The notes beneath the pieces are model-generated. The model had not been told where the DNA came from. It saw nothing but the letters and a program-made list of their open reading frames with translations, and ran no database searches. A stretch of 64,000 nt of DNA from Planctomycetota bacterium (GTDB lineage: Bacteria > Planctomycetota > Phycisphaerae > Phycisphaerales > SM1A02). The position numbers and the translations under genes were made by a program. Below are positions 30,008-38,449 of this stretch, in pieces. Numbering within the stretch: position 1 is the first letter of the stretch; every line of letters begins with the position of its first letter. The DNA lies in assembly GCA_016872835.1 (NCBI GenBank), contig VGYX01000003.1, positions 118,666-182,665 of the forward strand. Direction: 5' to 3'.

Positions 30008-30712
30008 ATGGCGGCTACAGGACCTGAGCAGCGTTTTCGGCGGGTTTTGCATGTGGCGGCGGCCGTGCTGTTTCTTGGCATTTCGGCCGCTGTTGCCACC
30101 CAGACCACCTCCAACGCGCAGGGCTGTGCGCTTGCGGGCAAGGTTCCGGTCGTGCCCCGCAAGACGGCCGGTTCCGCCAAGGGCAACTACGAGGGAAAGG
30201 GACAGGTCGAACTGGCCAAACCCGATCCGGCCGCAAGCGTCGTGTGGATGACAGGATCGTTTGCGCCCCTCAATCCGGCGACGGCGAAGCCCGCCGTGCT
30301 GGCGCAGGAAGGGCTGCAGTTCCGTCCCGCGCTGCTGGTGGTGCAGGTGGGCACGCCGGTCTCGTTCCCGAACCGTGATCCGATCTATCACAACGTGGTG
30401 AGCTACAGCGCCGCCAAGAAGTTCGACCTCGGCCGATACAAGCCGGGCGACGAGCCCGCGCCGCTGGTGTTCGACAAGCCCGGCACCATTCCACTGCGCT
30501 GCGAGGTGCACGATCACATGCTCGGCTCGATCGTGGTGGTGGAGTCGCCGCACTTCACCAAGACCGACGCCGAAGGCAACTTCCGCCTGGACGGATTGCC
30601 CGCCGGCTCGCACACCTTCCGGGTGTGGCTTGGTCCCAAGGAATCCTTCGAGCGCACCGTGGAACTCAAGCCGGGCGAGACCGTCACGGTCGACTGGACG
30701 AAGCCGGCGTGA
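30008..30712 (+). CDS. Exported cupredoxin with C-terminal carboxypeptidase-regulatory-like domain
   Basis: 234-residue exported protein, first gene of a four-gene operon. The signal peptide (VLHVAAAVLFLGISAAVA) is followed by a cupredoxin fold with an apparent type 1 copper site: first His in DPIYHNVVSYS, then the Cys-His-Met set in LRCEVHDHMLG. The last about 50 residues form a small beta-domain (DAEGNFRLDGLPAGSHTFRVW) like carboxypeptidase regulatory modules. Members are often labelled methylamine-utilisation-like, without proof. The start at 30008 was chosen for the signal peptide. Its TGA overlaps the GTG of the cyclase, so translation is coupled. Likely role: a periplasmic electron- or copper-binding input to the cyclase. 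Confidence 0.85.
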   Translation: MAATGPEQRFRRVLHVAAAVLFLGISAAVATQTTSNAQGCALAGKVPVVPRKTAGSAKGNYEGKGQVELAKPDPAASVVWMTGSFAPLNPATAKPAVLAQEGLQFRPALLVVQVGTPVSFPNRDPIYHNVVSYSAAKKFDLGRYKPGDEPAPLVFDKPGTIPLRCEVHDHMLGSIVVVESPHFTKTDAEGNFRLDGLPAGSHTFRVWLGPKESFERTVELKPGETVTVDWTKPA

Positions 30713-32418
30713 AGTTCCGCACGCGACTGACGCTGGCCATGCTCGCCGTGGTGCTGATCGCCACGGCGGTCGGGCTGCTCGCCAGCGCGTCGCAGGTACG
30801 CGCCTCGTATCGCGAGGCGTTGCACGACCTGTTCCAGTCGGGCGCGCGGTCCATGATCTTCGTGCGCGAGGCCGAGATGGGTGCGGTGAAGGCTCGATGC
30901 CGACGCCTTGCCTCGTTGCCGCGGCTAGTGGCCGCCTTCGAGGGCGAGAACCTGGAGGACCTCTACCTGACCGCCGACGACGAACTGCGCGAGTTCGGTC
31001 GACGCGCCAGCGAATTCGCCGTGGGCGGCCGCGCCAACAGCGGCTTCCTGTTCCTGGATGCGACCAACAAGCCGATCGGCGACGGAAGCGGGCGTCCCGA
31101 TTTCGACGCGCGTGTGGCGGAGCGCTGGGCTCGCGAGCCGGCCGAGGTGCGCGCGACCTCGGCCCAGCGTGTGGCGTTCGTGGATGATCGCGGAACGCCC
31201 ACCGAGGTGCTGTTCACGCCCGTCATCGATCCCGCCACCGGTGAGCGTCTGCTGACTCTCGCGATCGCGTTTCCATATCGCGTGGCTGCGGCAGTGCCGA
31301 CGGCCGGTGGCGGTGAGTTGCGCAACGGACTGCTGCTCGCGGGCAAGCTGTTCGGTGGTCAGTTGCCGGGCGAGGTGTCGGCGACGCTCGCGGCCGGTGT
31401 GGGCACGTCGCAGGATGCAAGCGAGGTGGAGTTCCAGAACGCGGGTGCATCATGGATCGCCTACCGCAAGCCGCTCGATCCGATGGATCCGTCGGCGCAA
31501 CTGGTGGTCGCGGCCAGCCTGGAACCCATGCATGCGGCGCTGCGTCGACTCATGCTGTCGGCGCTCGCGTCGGGATCGATCGGCGTTATTCTGGGAGTGA
31601 TCGTGGCGCTCGTGCTTTCGCGGGGCATCGCAAGGCCGATCTCGCAGCTCGCCGAGGCGGCGCGTCGTGTGGGATCCGGCGATCTGGCCGTGCGCGTGCC
31701 GGTGGGTCGCCGCGACGAGATCGGCCAGCTCGCGGCGCGATTCAACGACATGACGCATGGTCTGGCACTGCGCGACAAGTACCGCGGCCTGCTCGACCTG
31801 GTGGCCGATCCGGGCATCGCCGAGGAGATGATCGGTGGCACGGTGGATCTGGGCGGCGTGACCACGCCTGCCGCCGTGATCTTCTGCGACATCCGCGGCT
31901 TCACGCCCCTCACGAATCGACTGAGCGCGCATGAGGTGGTGGATCTGCTGAACGAGCACATGACCGCGCTGACTGAAGTGGTGTATCGCCACGGCGGCGT
32001 GGTGGACAAGTTCGTGGGCGACCTGATCATGGCGGTGTTCGGCGCTCCGAAGCCCGGCACCGATGACGCCGTGCGCGCGGCGCGCTGCGCCGTGGACATG
32101 GTGATGACGCGCGCGCGCATCAACCAAGGCGCGAAGCACCCAATCGAGATCGGGGTGGGACTCGCCTACGGCGACATGGTGGCCGGCTGCATGGGCAGCC
32201 GACAGCGCCTGAACTACACCGTGCTGGGCGATCGGGTGAACCTTGCCGCGCGACTCTGCTCCGTGGCGCCGGCCATGTGCGTGTACGCGGATGGCGCGAT
32301 TCGTGAGCGGCTGGGTGCGGGCTGGGGCGTGACCCCACTCGAGCCCCTGAAGGTGAAGGGTTTCAGCGAGCCGGTGCAGGCGTACCGTCTTGATTCCATG
32401 GAGACTGTGAAGTCATGA
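30709..32418 (+). CDS. Membrane adenylyl/guanylyl cyclase with periplasmic sensor and HAMP
   Basis: 569-residue receptor cyclase. The GTG start overlaps the cupredoxin stop; translating from the in-frame ATG upstream would cover the cupredoxin gene. Helix 1 (about 5-27) and helix 2 (about 285-305, SIGVILGVIVALVL) bracket a periplasmic sensor of about 250 residues of Cache/CHASE style. A HAMP domain (about 305-360, RPISQLAEAARRVGSGDLAV) leads to a class III cyclase (about 388-560). Metal aspartates are in IFCDIRGFTPL and FVGDLIMAVFG; the transition-state Arg is in YTVLGDRVNLAARL. The product (cAMP or cGMP) cannot be fixed by eye. Its stop overlaps the next start as ATGA. Confidence 0.92.
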   Translation: MKFRTRLTLAMLAVVLIATAVGLLASASQVRASYREALHDLFQSGARSMIFVREAEMGAVKARCRRLASLPRLVAAFEGENLEDLYLTADDELREFGRRASEFAVGGRANSGFLFLDATNKPIGDGSGRPDFDARVAERWAREPAEVRATSAQRVAFVDDRGTPTEVLFTPVIDPATGERLLTLAIAFPYRVAAAVPTAGGGELRNGLLLAGKLFGGQLPGEVSATLAAGVGTSQDASEVEFQNAGASWIAYRKPLDPMDPSAQLVVAASLEPMHAALRRLMLSALASGSIGVILGVIVALVLSRGIARPISQLAEAARRVGSGDLAVRVPVGRRDEIGQLAARFNDMTHGLALRDKYRGLLDLVADPGIAEEMIGGTVDLGGVTTPAAVIFCDIRGFTPLTNRLSAHEVVDLLNEHMTALTEVVYRHGGVVDKFVGDLIMAVFGAPKPGTDDAVRAARCAVDMVMTRARINQGAKHPIEIGVGLAYGDMVAGCMGSRQRLNYTVLGDRVNLAARLCSVAPAMCVYADGAIRERLGAGWGVTPLEPLKVKGFSEPVQAYRLDSMETVKS

Positions 32419-33785
32419 TGCTCCGCGAAGCCTCCTCTTGGCTGCTAGGCGTGGTGATCTCGCTGCCGGCAACGGGTCAGTCGACCTCGCCTGCGGACCC
32501 GAAGCCCGTCACCCCGCCACCCTCAAGCGACATGTCGCAGGTGCAGGATCGGCCGATGTCACCGTCCGGATCCGAGGCGGGCATGGGCGCTCCGGAGAGC
32601 GCGACGGGCGGCTGGTATGAGGAGGCGGTGGACCGCTTCCGCGAGTTCCGCTCGATCGCGAGCCCGGACGGCGGCTTTCGCCTGAACACTGACTTCTGGC
32701 TCACGCAGGATTTCGAGGTCTTCGAGCGCCCGCCACCGCCGCTGGTGCAGACCGGGCAGTCGCAGATCTACTGGCCGCAGCTCAATGGCCTGCTGTCGAT
32801 GGAGTTTGGCGAGCACCTCTCCTTCGTGGCGCTGGGGCAGGCCTATCGCGGTTTCGATCCCATCGACGAGAGCGTGAGCGCGAACCTGAGCGAGTACTTC
32901 GTGGTGCTGCAGCCGTTCGACACGCCGGCGCTGGTGTTGAAGGGCGGTACGTTCGCGACGTGCTACGGACAGTGGGTGAACCGTCACTTCAGCTTCCAGA
33001 ACCCGCTGATCAACGCGCCGATGATGTACGAAGTGATGACGAACGTGTCCGACGGCTCGGACAACCTGTCGGCCACGCCCGGACGTGCCGTGTTCCTGAA
33101 CCGCAAGAATCTCGCCTCGAACGTGCCGGGCTGGCTGCCGGTGGTGTGGGGCCCGAGTTACACGAGCGGCGGCCAGATCGGCGGCACCGCGGGCATCTTC
33201 GACTACGCGTTGGAATTGAAGAACGCGGGTCTGGCGAGTCGCCCGAGCGACTGGCAGTTCTGGCAGAAGAGCTTCTCGTACCCGACGCTCACCGGGCGCG
33301 TGGGCGTGCGGCCCGACGCGGCGTGGAACATCGGCGTGAGCGGAAGCGGGGGCAGCTACATCACGTCGCAGCCGCGTGTGACCAACACGCTGGATCCGTG
33401 GGATGCCACGCAGTCGGTGGTCGGCGCCGACGTGAGCTGGGCCAGTGGTCCGCTGCAGATCTGGGCGGAGGCCGCCTGGTCGCAGTGGCAGATCCCGAAC
33501 CTGGGTCCGGCGGATGCGTGGACCTACTTCGTGGAGAGCAAGTGGAAGATCTCGCCGGAGGTGTGGCTTGCGGGCAGGTGGAACCAGCAGCTCTACGGCG
33601 AGTTCGATGCCGTGGGCGGCGGCACGACCTCGTGGGGCAACGACACGTGGCGCATCGACGCCTGCGTGGGTCTGCGGCTGGACCGTTTCATGCAGTTCAA
33701 GGTGCAGTATTCGTATCTGGATCAGGTCGGCTTCGACCAGCAGTCGCCAAACCTGTTCGCGATCCAGCTGGTGATGGAGTTCTGA
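32415..33785 (+). CDS. Outer-membrane beta-barrel protein
   Basis: 456-residue exported protein with a signal-like start (EASSWLLGVVISLPATGQS), a Pro/Ser-rich spacer, then alternating aromatic beta strands through to a C-terminal Phe (FAIQLVMEF), the signature of outer-membrane barrels. Strand examples: GQAYRGFDPID, WAEAAWSQWQIP, FKVQYSYLDQVGF. The family is not named but resembles alginate/phosphate-type porins in style only. ATGA overlap with the cyclase and a 2-base gap to the lipoprotein gene place it in the same operon. It may bring in the ligand that the sensor detects. Confidence 0.75.
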   Translation: MMLREASSWLLGVVISLPATGQSTSPADPKPVTPPPSSDMSQVQDRPMSPSGSEAGMGAPESATGGWYEEAVDRFREFRSIASPDGGFRLNTDFWLTQDFEVFERPPPPLVQTGQSQIYWPQLNGLLSMEFGEHLSFVALGQAYRGFDPIDESVSANLSEYFVVLQPFDTPALVLKGGTFATCYGQWVNRHFSFQNPLINAPMMYEVMTNVSDGSDNLSATPGRAVFLNRKNLASNVPGWLPVVWGPSYTSGGQIGGTAGIFDYALELKNAGLASRPSDWQFWQKSFSYPTLTGRVGVRPDAAWNIGVSGSGGSYITSQPRVTNTLDPWDATQSVVGADVSWASGPLQIWAEAAWSQWQIPNLGPADAWTYFVESKWKISPEVWLAGRWNQQLYGEFDAVGGGTTSWGNDTWRIDACVGLRLDRFMQFKVQYSYLDQVGFDQQSPNLFAIQLVMEF

Positions 33786-33787
33786 TC

Positions 33788-34177
33788 ATGCGATGGCCAT
33801 ACCTGACGCTCGCGCTCGCGCTCACCGGATGTGCCGCCAAGCCCGAAGCCATCGGCACCCGTGCGCTCAGCGGTTCTTGGCGCAGCGCCGAGGGCGCGAT
33901 CCTCGAGATCGAGGACACCGGCGTGATGATGCTGCAGCGCCCGGGCCCGAAGCAGCGGCCCGTGGTGGGCGCGTACACGTTCGATGGCACCGAAGCCACC
34001 TTCCGCGATCAGCCCGGATCCAATCCGTGCAGCGACGGGCTGGGCACCTACACGCTGCAGGTTGAGCCGAACGCGTTCACCGCCGCGGTGGTACGTGATC
34101 CATGCCAGGATCGGCAGAAGATCCTCGTCGGGGCGTGGACGCGCGTGGGTGCCGCCCGCGTGACGCCCGACTCGTGA
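33788..34177 (+). CDS. Small predicted lipoprotein of the cyclase operon
   Basis: 129 residues with a short signal and lipobox (LALALTGCAAKP). The mature part is a small beta-rich domain (LSGSWRSAEGAILEIEDTG, VVGAYTFDGTEATF) with two cysteines (NPCSDG and RDPCQD) that could form a disulfide, a pattern seen in small lipocalin-like META/heat-shock-type folds. No specific function. It begins 3 bases after the barrel stop, so it is the fourth operon member. Confidence 0.72.
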   Translation: MRWPYLTLALALTGCAAKPEAIGTRALSGSWRSAEGAILEIEDTGVMMLQRPGPKQRPVVGAYTFDGTEATFRDQPGSNPCSDGLGTYTLQVEPNAFTAAVVRDPCQDRQKILVGAWTRVGAARVTPDS

Positions 34178-34203
34178 CGCGCCTCGCGAGGTAGGCTCCT
34201 GCC

Positions 34204-35817
34204 ATGATGCATGGTCGCGACATCCTGAACAACGCGCGGCTGAACAAGGGAACCGCATTCAACGAGCAGGAGCGCGAGTCGCTCGGCCTGATCGGGCTCC
34301 TTCCGGACGGCGTGACCACGCCCGAGCACCAGCTCATGCGCGTGAAGCGGCAGCTGCAGCGCTGCACCACCGATCTCGACAAGTACGTCTACCTGAACGA
34401 GCTTGCCGAGATCAATGAACGGCTCTTCTACCGGCTTCTTCGGCAGGAACCGGCGGACCTGATGCCGATCGTCTACACCCCGACCGTGGGCGAGGCGTGC
34501 CAGAAGTTCGGGCACATCCTGCGTCGTCCGCGCGGCCTGTATGTCGGTCTGAACCGCCGTGGTCACATCCGGCGCGTGCTGGAGAACTGGCCCGAGGAGG
34601 ATGTTCGCTTCATCGTGGTGACCGATGGCGAGCGCATCCTGGGTCTGGGCGATCAGGGCGTGTGCGGCATGGGCATCCCGATCGGGAAGCTCGCGCTGTA
34701 CGCGGCGTTCGGCGGCGTGCCGCCCGAGTACACGCTGCCGGTCACGCTGGACGTGGGCACGAACAACGAGGATTTCCTTGAAGATCCGCTTTATCCGGGC
34801 CTGCGTCAGCGGCGCGTGACCGGCGAAGAGTACGACTCGTTCGTCGACGAATTCGTGGACGCCGTGCAGCAGGTCTTCCCGCGCTGCTGCATCCAGTTCG
34901 AGGACTTCACCAACAAGACCGCGATCCCGTTGCTCGATCGGCACCGCGAGCGCGTCTGCTGCTTCAACGACGACATCCAGGGCACGGCAGCCGTGGCGGT
35001 GGCGGGCATGATGGGTGCGTGCAGGATCCGCGGTGATCGCCTGCGCGACCACCGCGTGCTGTTCTACGGCGCAGGCAGTGCGGCGATCGGCATCGCCGAC
35101 CTTTGCTGCCTGCAGATGACGCGCGAGGGGCTATCGATCGAGGAGGCGCGCACGCGCTGCTTCCTCATGAACTCGAAGGGTCTGGTCACGCCTGAGACGC
35201 CCGGTCTGAGCGAGCATCAGGCGCGATACGCGCACGCAAACCCGCCGATGAAGGATCTGCTGGAGGTGGTGAAGGCCGTGCAGCCATCGGCGATCGTGGG
35301 CGTGAGCACCGTGGCCGGCGCCTTCACACCGCAGGTGATCGCGGAGATGTCGCGCATCAACAGGCGTCCGGTGATCTTTCCCTACTCGAATCCCACCTCG
35401 AAGAGCGAGTGCACCGCGAAGCAGGCGATCGAGCACAGCGGGGGGCGCGCGATCTTCGCCAGCGGCAGTCCGTTCCCGCCGCTGCACCATGGCGGCAAGC
35501 TGTTCGTTCCGGGGCAGGGAAACAACGTCTACATCTATCCCGCGGTCGGCATGGCGGTCTACGCCACGCAGGCCACGCGCGTGACCGACGAGATGTTCCT
35601 TCGCGCGGCCGAGAGCCTGGCGGCGCAGGTGAGCGACGAGGATCTGGCGGTCGGGCTGATCTACCCGCCGGTCGCCGAGATCCATGGGACGCTGGTGCAG
35701 GAGGCGATCGATGTTGCGACCCTGATCTTCGATCGGGGTCTGGCGCGTGCACCACGCCCGGCCGATGTGGGCGCATTCGTGCGCGCCATGGTCTATGAAC
35801 CCTCGTACGGAGCGTGA
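34204..35817 (+). CDS. maeA: NAD-dependent malic enzyme
   Basis: 537-residue oxidative decarboxylase, malate to pyruvate plus CO2. Family blocks in order: LNKGTAFNEQERESLGL, IVYTPTVGEACQKFG, RILGLGDQGVCGMGIPIGKL (substrate Lys), FEDFTNKTAIPLL, CFNDDIQGTAAVAVAG (metal and NAD), YGAGSAAIGIA and FPYSNPTSKSECT. This is the large MaeA/ScfA-type enzyme rather than the MaeB fusion. Cofactor preference is inferred from the family. It begins 26 bases after the cyclase operon and ends 3 bases before the convergent metal ATPase. Confidence 0.95.
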   Translation: MMHGRDILNNARLNKGTAFNEQERESLGLIGLLPDGVTTPEHQLMRVKRQLQRCTTDLDKYVYLNELAEINERLFYRLLRQEPADLMPIVYTPTVGEACQKFGHILRRPRGLYVGLNRRGHIRRVLENWPEEDVRFIVVTDGERILGLGDQGVCGMGIPIGKLALYAAFGGVPPEYTLPVTLDVGTNNEDFLEDPLYPGLRQRRVTGEEYDSFVDEFVDAVQQVFPRCCIQFEDFTNKTAIPLLDRHRERVCCFNDDIQGTAAVAVAGMMGACRIRGDRLRDHRVLFYGAGSAAIGIADLCCLQMTREGLSIEEARTRCFLMNSKGLVTPETPGLSEHQARYAHANPPMKDLLEVVKAVQPSAIVGVSTVAGAFTPQVIAEMSRINRRPVIFPYSNPTSKSECTAKQAIEHSGGRAIFASGSPFPPLHHGGKLFVPGQGNNVYIYPAVGMAVYATQATRVTDEMFLRAAESLAAQVSDEDLAVGLIYPPVAEIHGTLVQEAIDVATLIFDRGLARAPRPADVGAFVRAMVYEPSYGA

Positions 35818-35820
35818 CCC

Positions 35821-37788
35821 TCAGGTGGCGCGGTCGCGCCAGGCAAGCAGACGCAGGCCATTGAGCACCACTGCCACGGTGCTGCCCTCGTGCAGGATCA
35901 CCGCCACCGTGGTGTTGATCGTTCCGGACAGCGCAAGCGGGATCAGCAGCAGCACCATGCCCATGCTCACGAGCACGTTCTGCCGGATCACGCCGCGTGC
36001 GAAGCGCGCGAGCGCCACGGTGAACGGCAGTCGGCCCAGGTCGTCGGCCATCAGCGCCACGTCGGCGGCCTCGAGCGCCACCGCCGTGCCGCCCTGACCC
36101 ATTGCGATGCCGACGGTCGCCATCGCCAGGGCGGGGGCGTCGTTCACGCCGTCACCCGCCATGGCCATCACGCGGTGCTTCGCAAGCAGCTCCCGTACGG
36201 CCTCGATCTTGTCCTCGGGAAGAAGTTCCGCACGAACCTCGTCCACGCCGACCTGCTCACCCACACGCTGCGCCACTTCGGCGCGGTCGCCCGTCAGCAT
36301 GACCACGGGGCGCACGCCCATCGACTGCAGTCGGGCGATCGCCGGGGCGGATCCGACGCGCGGGCGGTCACTGAGCGCGATCGCACCCTGCACCACGCCG
36401 TTGAGCAGCACTGCCACCAGCGTGTGTCCAGCACGATCGAGCTCCGTGATGCGCCGCTGCAGCGCCTCGGGAATCCGCGCGTCGCTCTCCGCGAGCATGC
36501 GCGGCGAACCGGCGCGAAGTGCGGCGCCATCAAGCGTGCCCTCGAGTCCCTTGCCCCGGATCGCGACCACGTCCTGCGCCCCCAGCATGGGGGCTCCCGT
36601 CGCCTCGGCCGCCGCCACGATCGTGTGCGCGATCGGGTGCTCGCTGCGGCGCTCGAGCGCAGCCGCCAGCGCGAGCAGCCGGTCCTTGGAGACACCCTCG
36701 ATGGGCACGATGTCGACGATCTCGGGGCGACCTGCCGTGATGGTGCCGGTCTTGTCCATCGCGATGGCGCGGATCTCAGCCAGGCTCTCCAGATGCGCGC
36801 CACCCTTGATGAGCACGCCGCTGCGCGCAGCGCGCGCGACGCCGGCCAGCACGGCGGCGGGGGTGCTGATCGCCAGCGCGCAGGGGCTCGCGCCAACCAG
36901 CATCGCGATGGCGCGCAGCAGCGCCTCGTGCGTATCGAGCCAGCCGAGCAGCGGAGGCACCACCAGCGCCGCGATCGTGCCCAGCACCACGCAGGGCACG
37001 TAGATGCGCGTGAAGGCCTCGGCGGCGCGCTGCGTGCGACCCTTCTGCGCCTGCGCCTCCTCGACCAACCGGATCATGCGCGACATGGTGGAGTCCTCGG
37101 CGCGTCGCGTGACGCGCACGATCAGGCTTCCGTCACCGTTCACGGTGCCCGCGAACACCTCGTCACCCGCTGACTTCTCGACCGGCACGCTCTCGCCGGT
37201 GATTGGACTCTGGTCCACTGCACCCGCACCGGAGTCCACGCGACCGTCCGCGGGCAGACGTTCGCCGGGACGCACGATCACCAGGTCATCCACGGCGAGC
37301 GACTCGACCGGCACCTCGTCCTCGATGTCACCGCGCTTTCGACGGGCTGTGCGCGGCGCGAGTTGTCCGAGTGCGCGGATCGCCTTACGCGCCTGACCCA
37401 TCGCGTAATGCTCGAGTGCGTTGCCCAGCGCGAACAGGAAGAGCAGCAGTCCGCCATCGACCCATCGACCGATCCACGCCGCGCCGATCGCCGCCACCAC
37501 CATGAGGAAGTCGACGTCCAGTCGCAGTCGAAGCGCCAGTCGCAGTCCCTGCAGGAACGCGCCCCATCCGGCGACCAGATACGAGGCGGCGTACAGCCCA
37601 AGCCATGCCTCGCGCTGGAAGTCGTTGCGTTCCGCGAGCCACGCCGCCAGCAACGCCGCACCCGAGATCGCGGGCACCAGCAGGCCCGACGCCCCCTCGG
37701 ATTCCGCCTCCGGCTTCTGGTCGGCGCAGGTCGTGCATGCCTGGGGGGCGGTCACGAGGGCCGAAGATAGCGGCGTCGCGGATAGCAT
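35821..37788 (-). CDS. P1B-4-type heavy-metal ATPase
   Basis: 655-residue metal efflux pump. The membrane metal site in helix 4 is SPC (GASPCALAIST, about residue 300) instead of CPC, and the last helix has HEGST (about 633); this pair defines the P1B-4 group, which moves Co, Zn or Fe. The catalytic parts are normal: TGES in PITGESVPVEKS, the phosphorylated Asp in AMDKTGTITAG (about 344) and GDGVNDAPAL. There is no N-terminal HMA domain, only a CTTC pair in a short leader. Its start is 7 bases from the divergent flavoprotein start. Confidence 0.9.
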   Translation of the reverse strand: MLSATPLSSALVTAPQACTTCADQKPEAESEGASGLLVPAISGAALLAAWLAERNDFQREAWLGLYAASYLVAGWGAFLQGLRLALRLRLDVDFLMVVAAIGAAWIGRWVDGGLLLFLFALGNALEHYAMGQARKAIRALGQLAPRTARRKRGDIEDEVPVESLAVDDLVIVRPGERLPADGRVDSGAGAVDQSPITGESVPVEKSAGDEVFAGTVNGDGSLIVRVTRRAEDSTMSRMIRLVEEAQAQKGRTQRAAEAFTRIYVPCVVLGTIAALVVPPLLGWLDTHEALLRAIAMLVGASPCALAISTPAAVLAGVARAARSGVLIKGGAHLESLAEIRAIAMDKTGTITAGRPEIVDIVPIEGVSKDRLLALAAALERRSEHPIAHTIVAAAEATGAPMLGAQDVVAIRGKGLEGTLDGAALRAGSPRMLAESDARIPEALQRRITELDRAGHTLVAVLLNGVVQGAIALSDRPRVGSAPAIARLQSMGVRPVVMLTGDRAEVAQRVGEQVGVDEVRAELLPEDKIEAVRELLAKHRVMAMAGDGVNDAPALAMATVGIAMGQGGTAVALEAADVALMADDLGRLPFTVALARFARGVIRQNVLVSMGMVLLLIPLALSGTINTTVAVILHEGSTVAVVLNGLRLLAWRDRAT

Positions 37789-37795
37789 CCTCGGA

Positions 37796-38449
37796 ATGGA
37801 ACCCTTCCACTTTCCGCCGCCGACGCCCAGCGATCTTGGCGACCGAGAGGTGTCGCGCGATGGTCATCGCCTGGACGGCGTGCGTGTCGCGCTGATGGTC
37901 TCGGGCGGCATCGCCGCCTTCAAGACGCCGATGATCGCGCGCGCGCTGCGTCGGCAGGGCGCCACGGTGACGGCGTTCTGCAGCGAGGAGGCCCTTCGCT
38001 ACGTCACGCAGGACGCGCTGGAGTGGAGCACGGCGCAGCCTGTGGTGGTCCGACTCAGCGCCCACGCGGAGCACCTGTCCGACGCGGCGCCGTTCGACGC
38101 CTATATGGTCGCGCCGGCGACGGCCGCGACGATCGGTCGCATGGCCCACGGAATCGCCGAAGGCGTGATCGGCGCCACGATGGCGTCGGCGATCGGACGC
38201 ATGGAGCGCGGTCAGGCGTGCGTGCTGATGGCGCCGACCATGCACGGATCGATGCACAGCAGCATCCTTGTTGAGAATCTCGAGAAGCTGCATCGGATCG
38301 GCGCGCGCGTGATTCCGCCGCGCGACGCCTCTGGCAAGCACAATCTGCCCGAGGAGTCGGTGCTGGTCGACGAGGTCTGCCGAGCCATCGAGGCGTTGCG
38401 CGCACCTCGCGCGAACCGCATCACCGATCAAGGCGTCCGTCGCTCATGA
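37796..38449 (+). CDS. CoaC-like flavoprotein lacking canonical active-site residues
   Basis: 217-residue HFCD-type flavoprotein resembling phosphopantothenoylcysteine decarboxylase without a CoaB half. FMN-binding start: VRVALMVSGGIAAFKTP. The segment corresponding to PASANT reads PATAATIGRMAHG, so the conserved Asn is Ala, and the GxMNxxMW loop reads APTMHGSMHSS. The conserved-His region is present (LSAHAEHLSDAA). It may therefore not be a working PPC decarboxylase. The start at 37796 gives the expected length. Its TGA overlaps the ATG of the FG-GAP gene (ATGA), so the two are coupled. Confidence 0.75.
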   Translation: MEPFHFPPPTPSDLGDREVSRDGHRLDGVRVALMVSGGIAAFKTPMIARALRRQGATVTAFCSEEALRYVTQDALEWSTAQPVVVRLSAHAEHLSDAAPFDAYMVAPATAATIGRMAHGIAEGVIGATMASAIGRMERGQACVLMAPTMHGSMHSSILVENLEKLHRIGARVIPPRDASGKHNLPEESVLVDEVCRAIEALRAPRANRITDQGVRRS

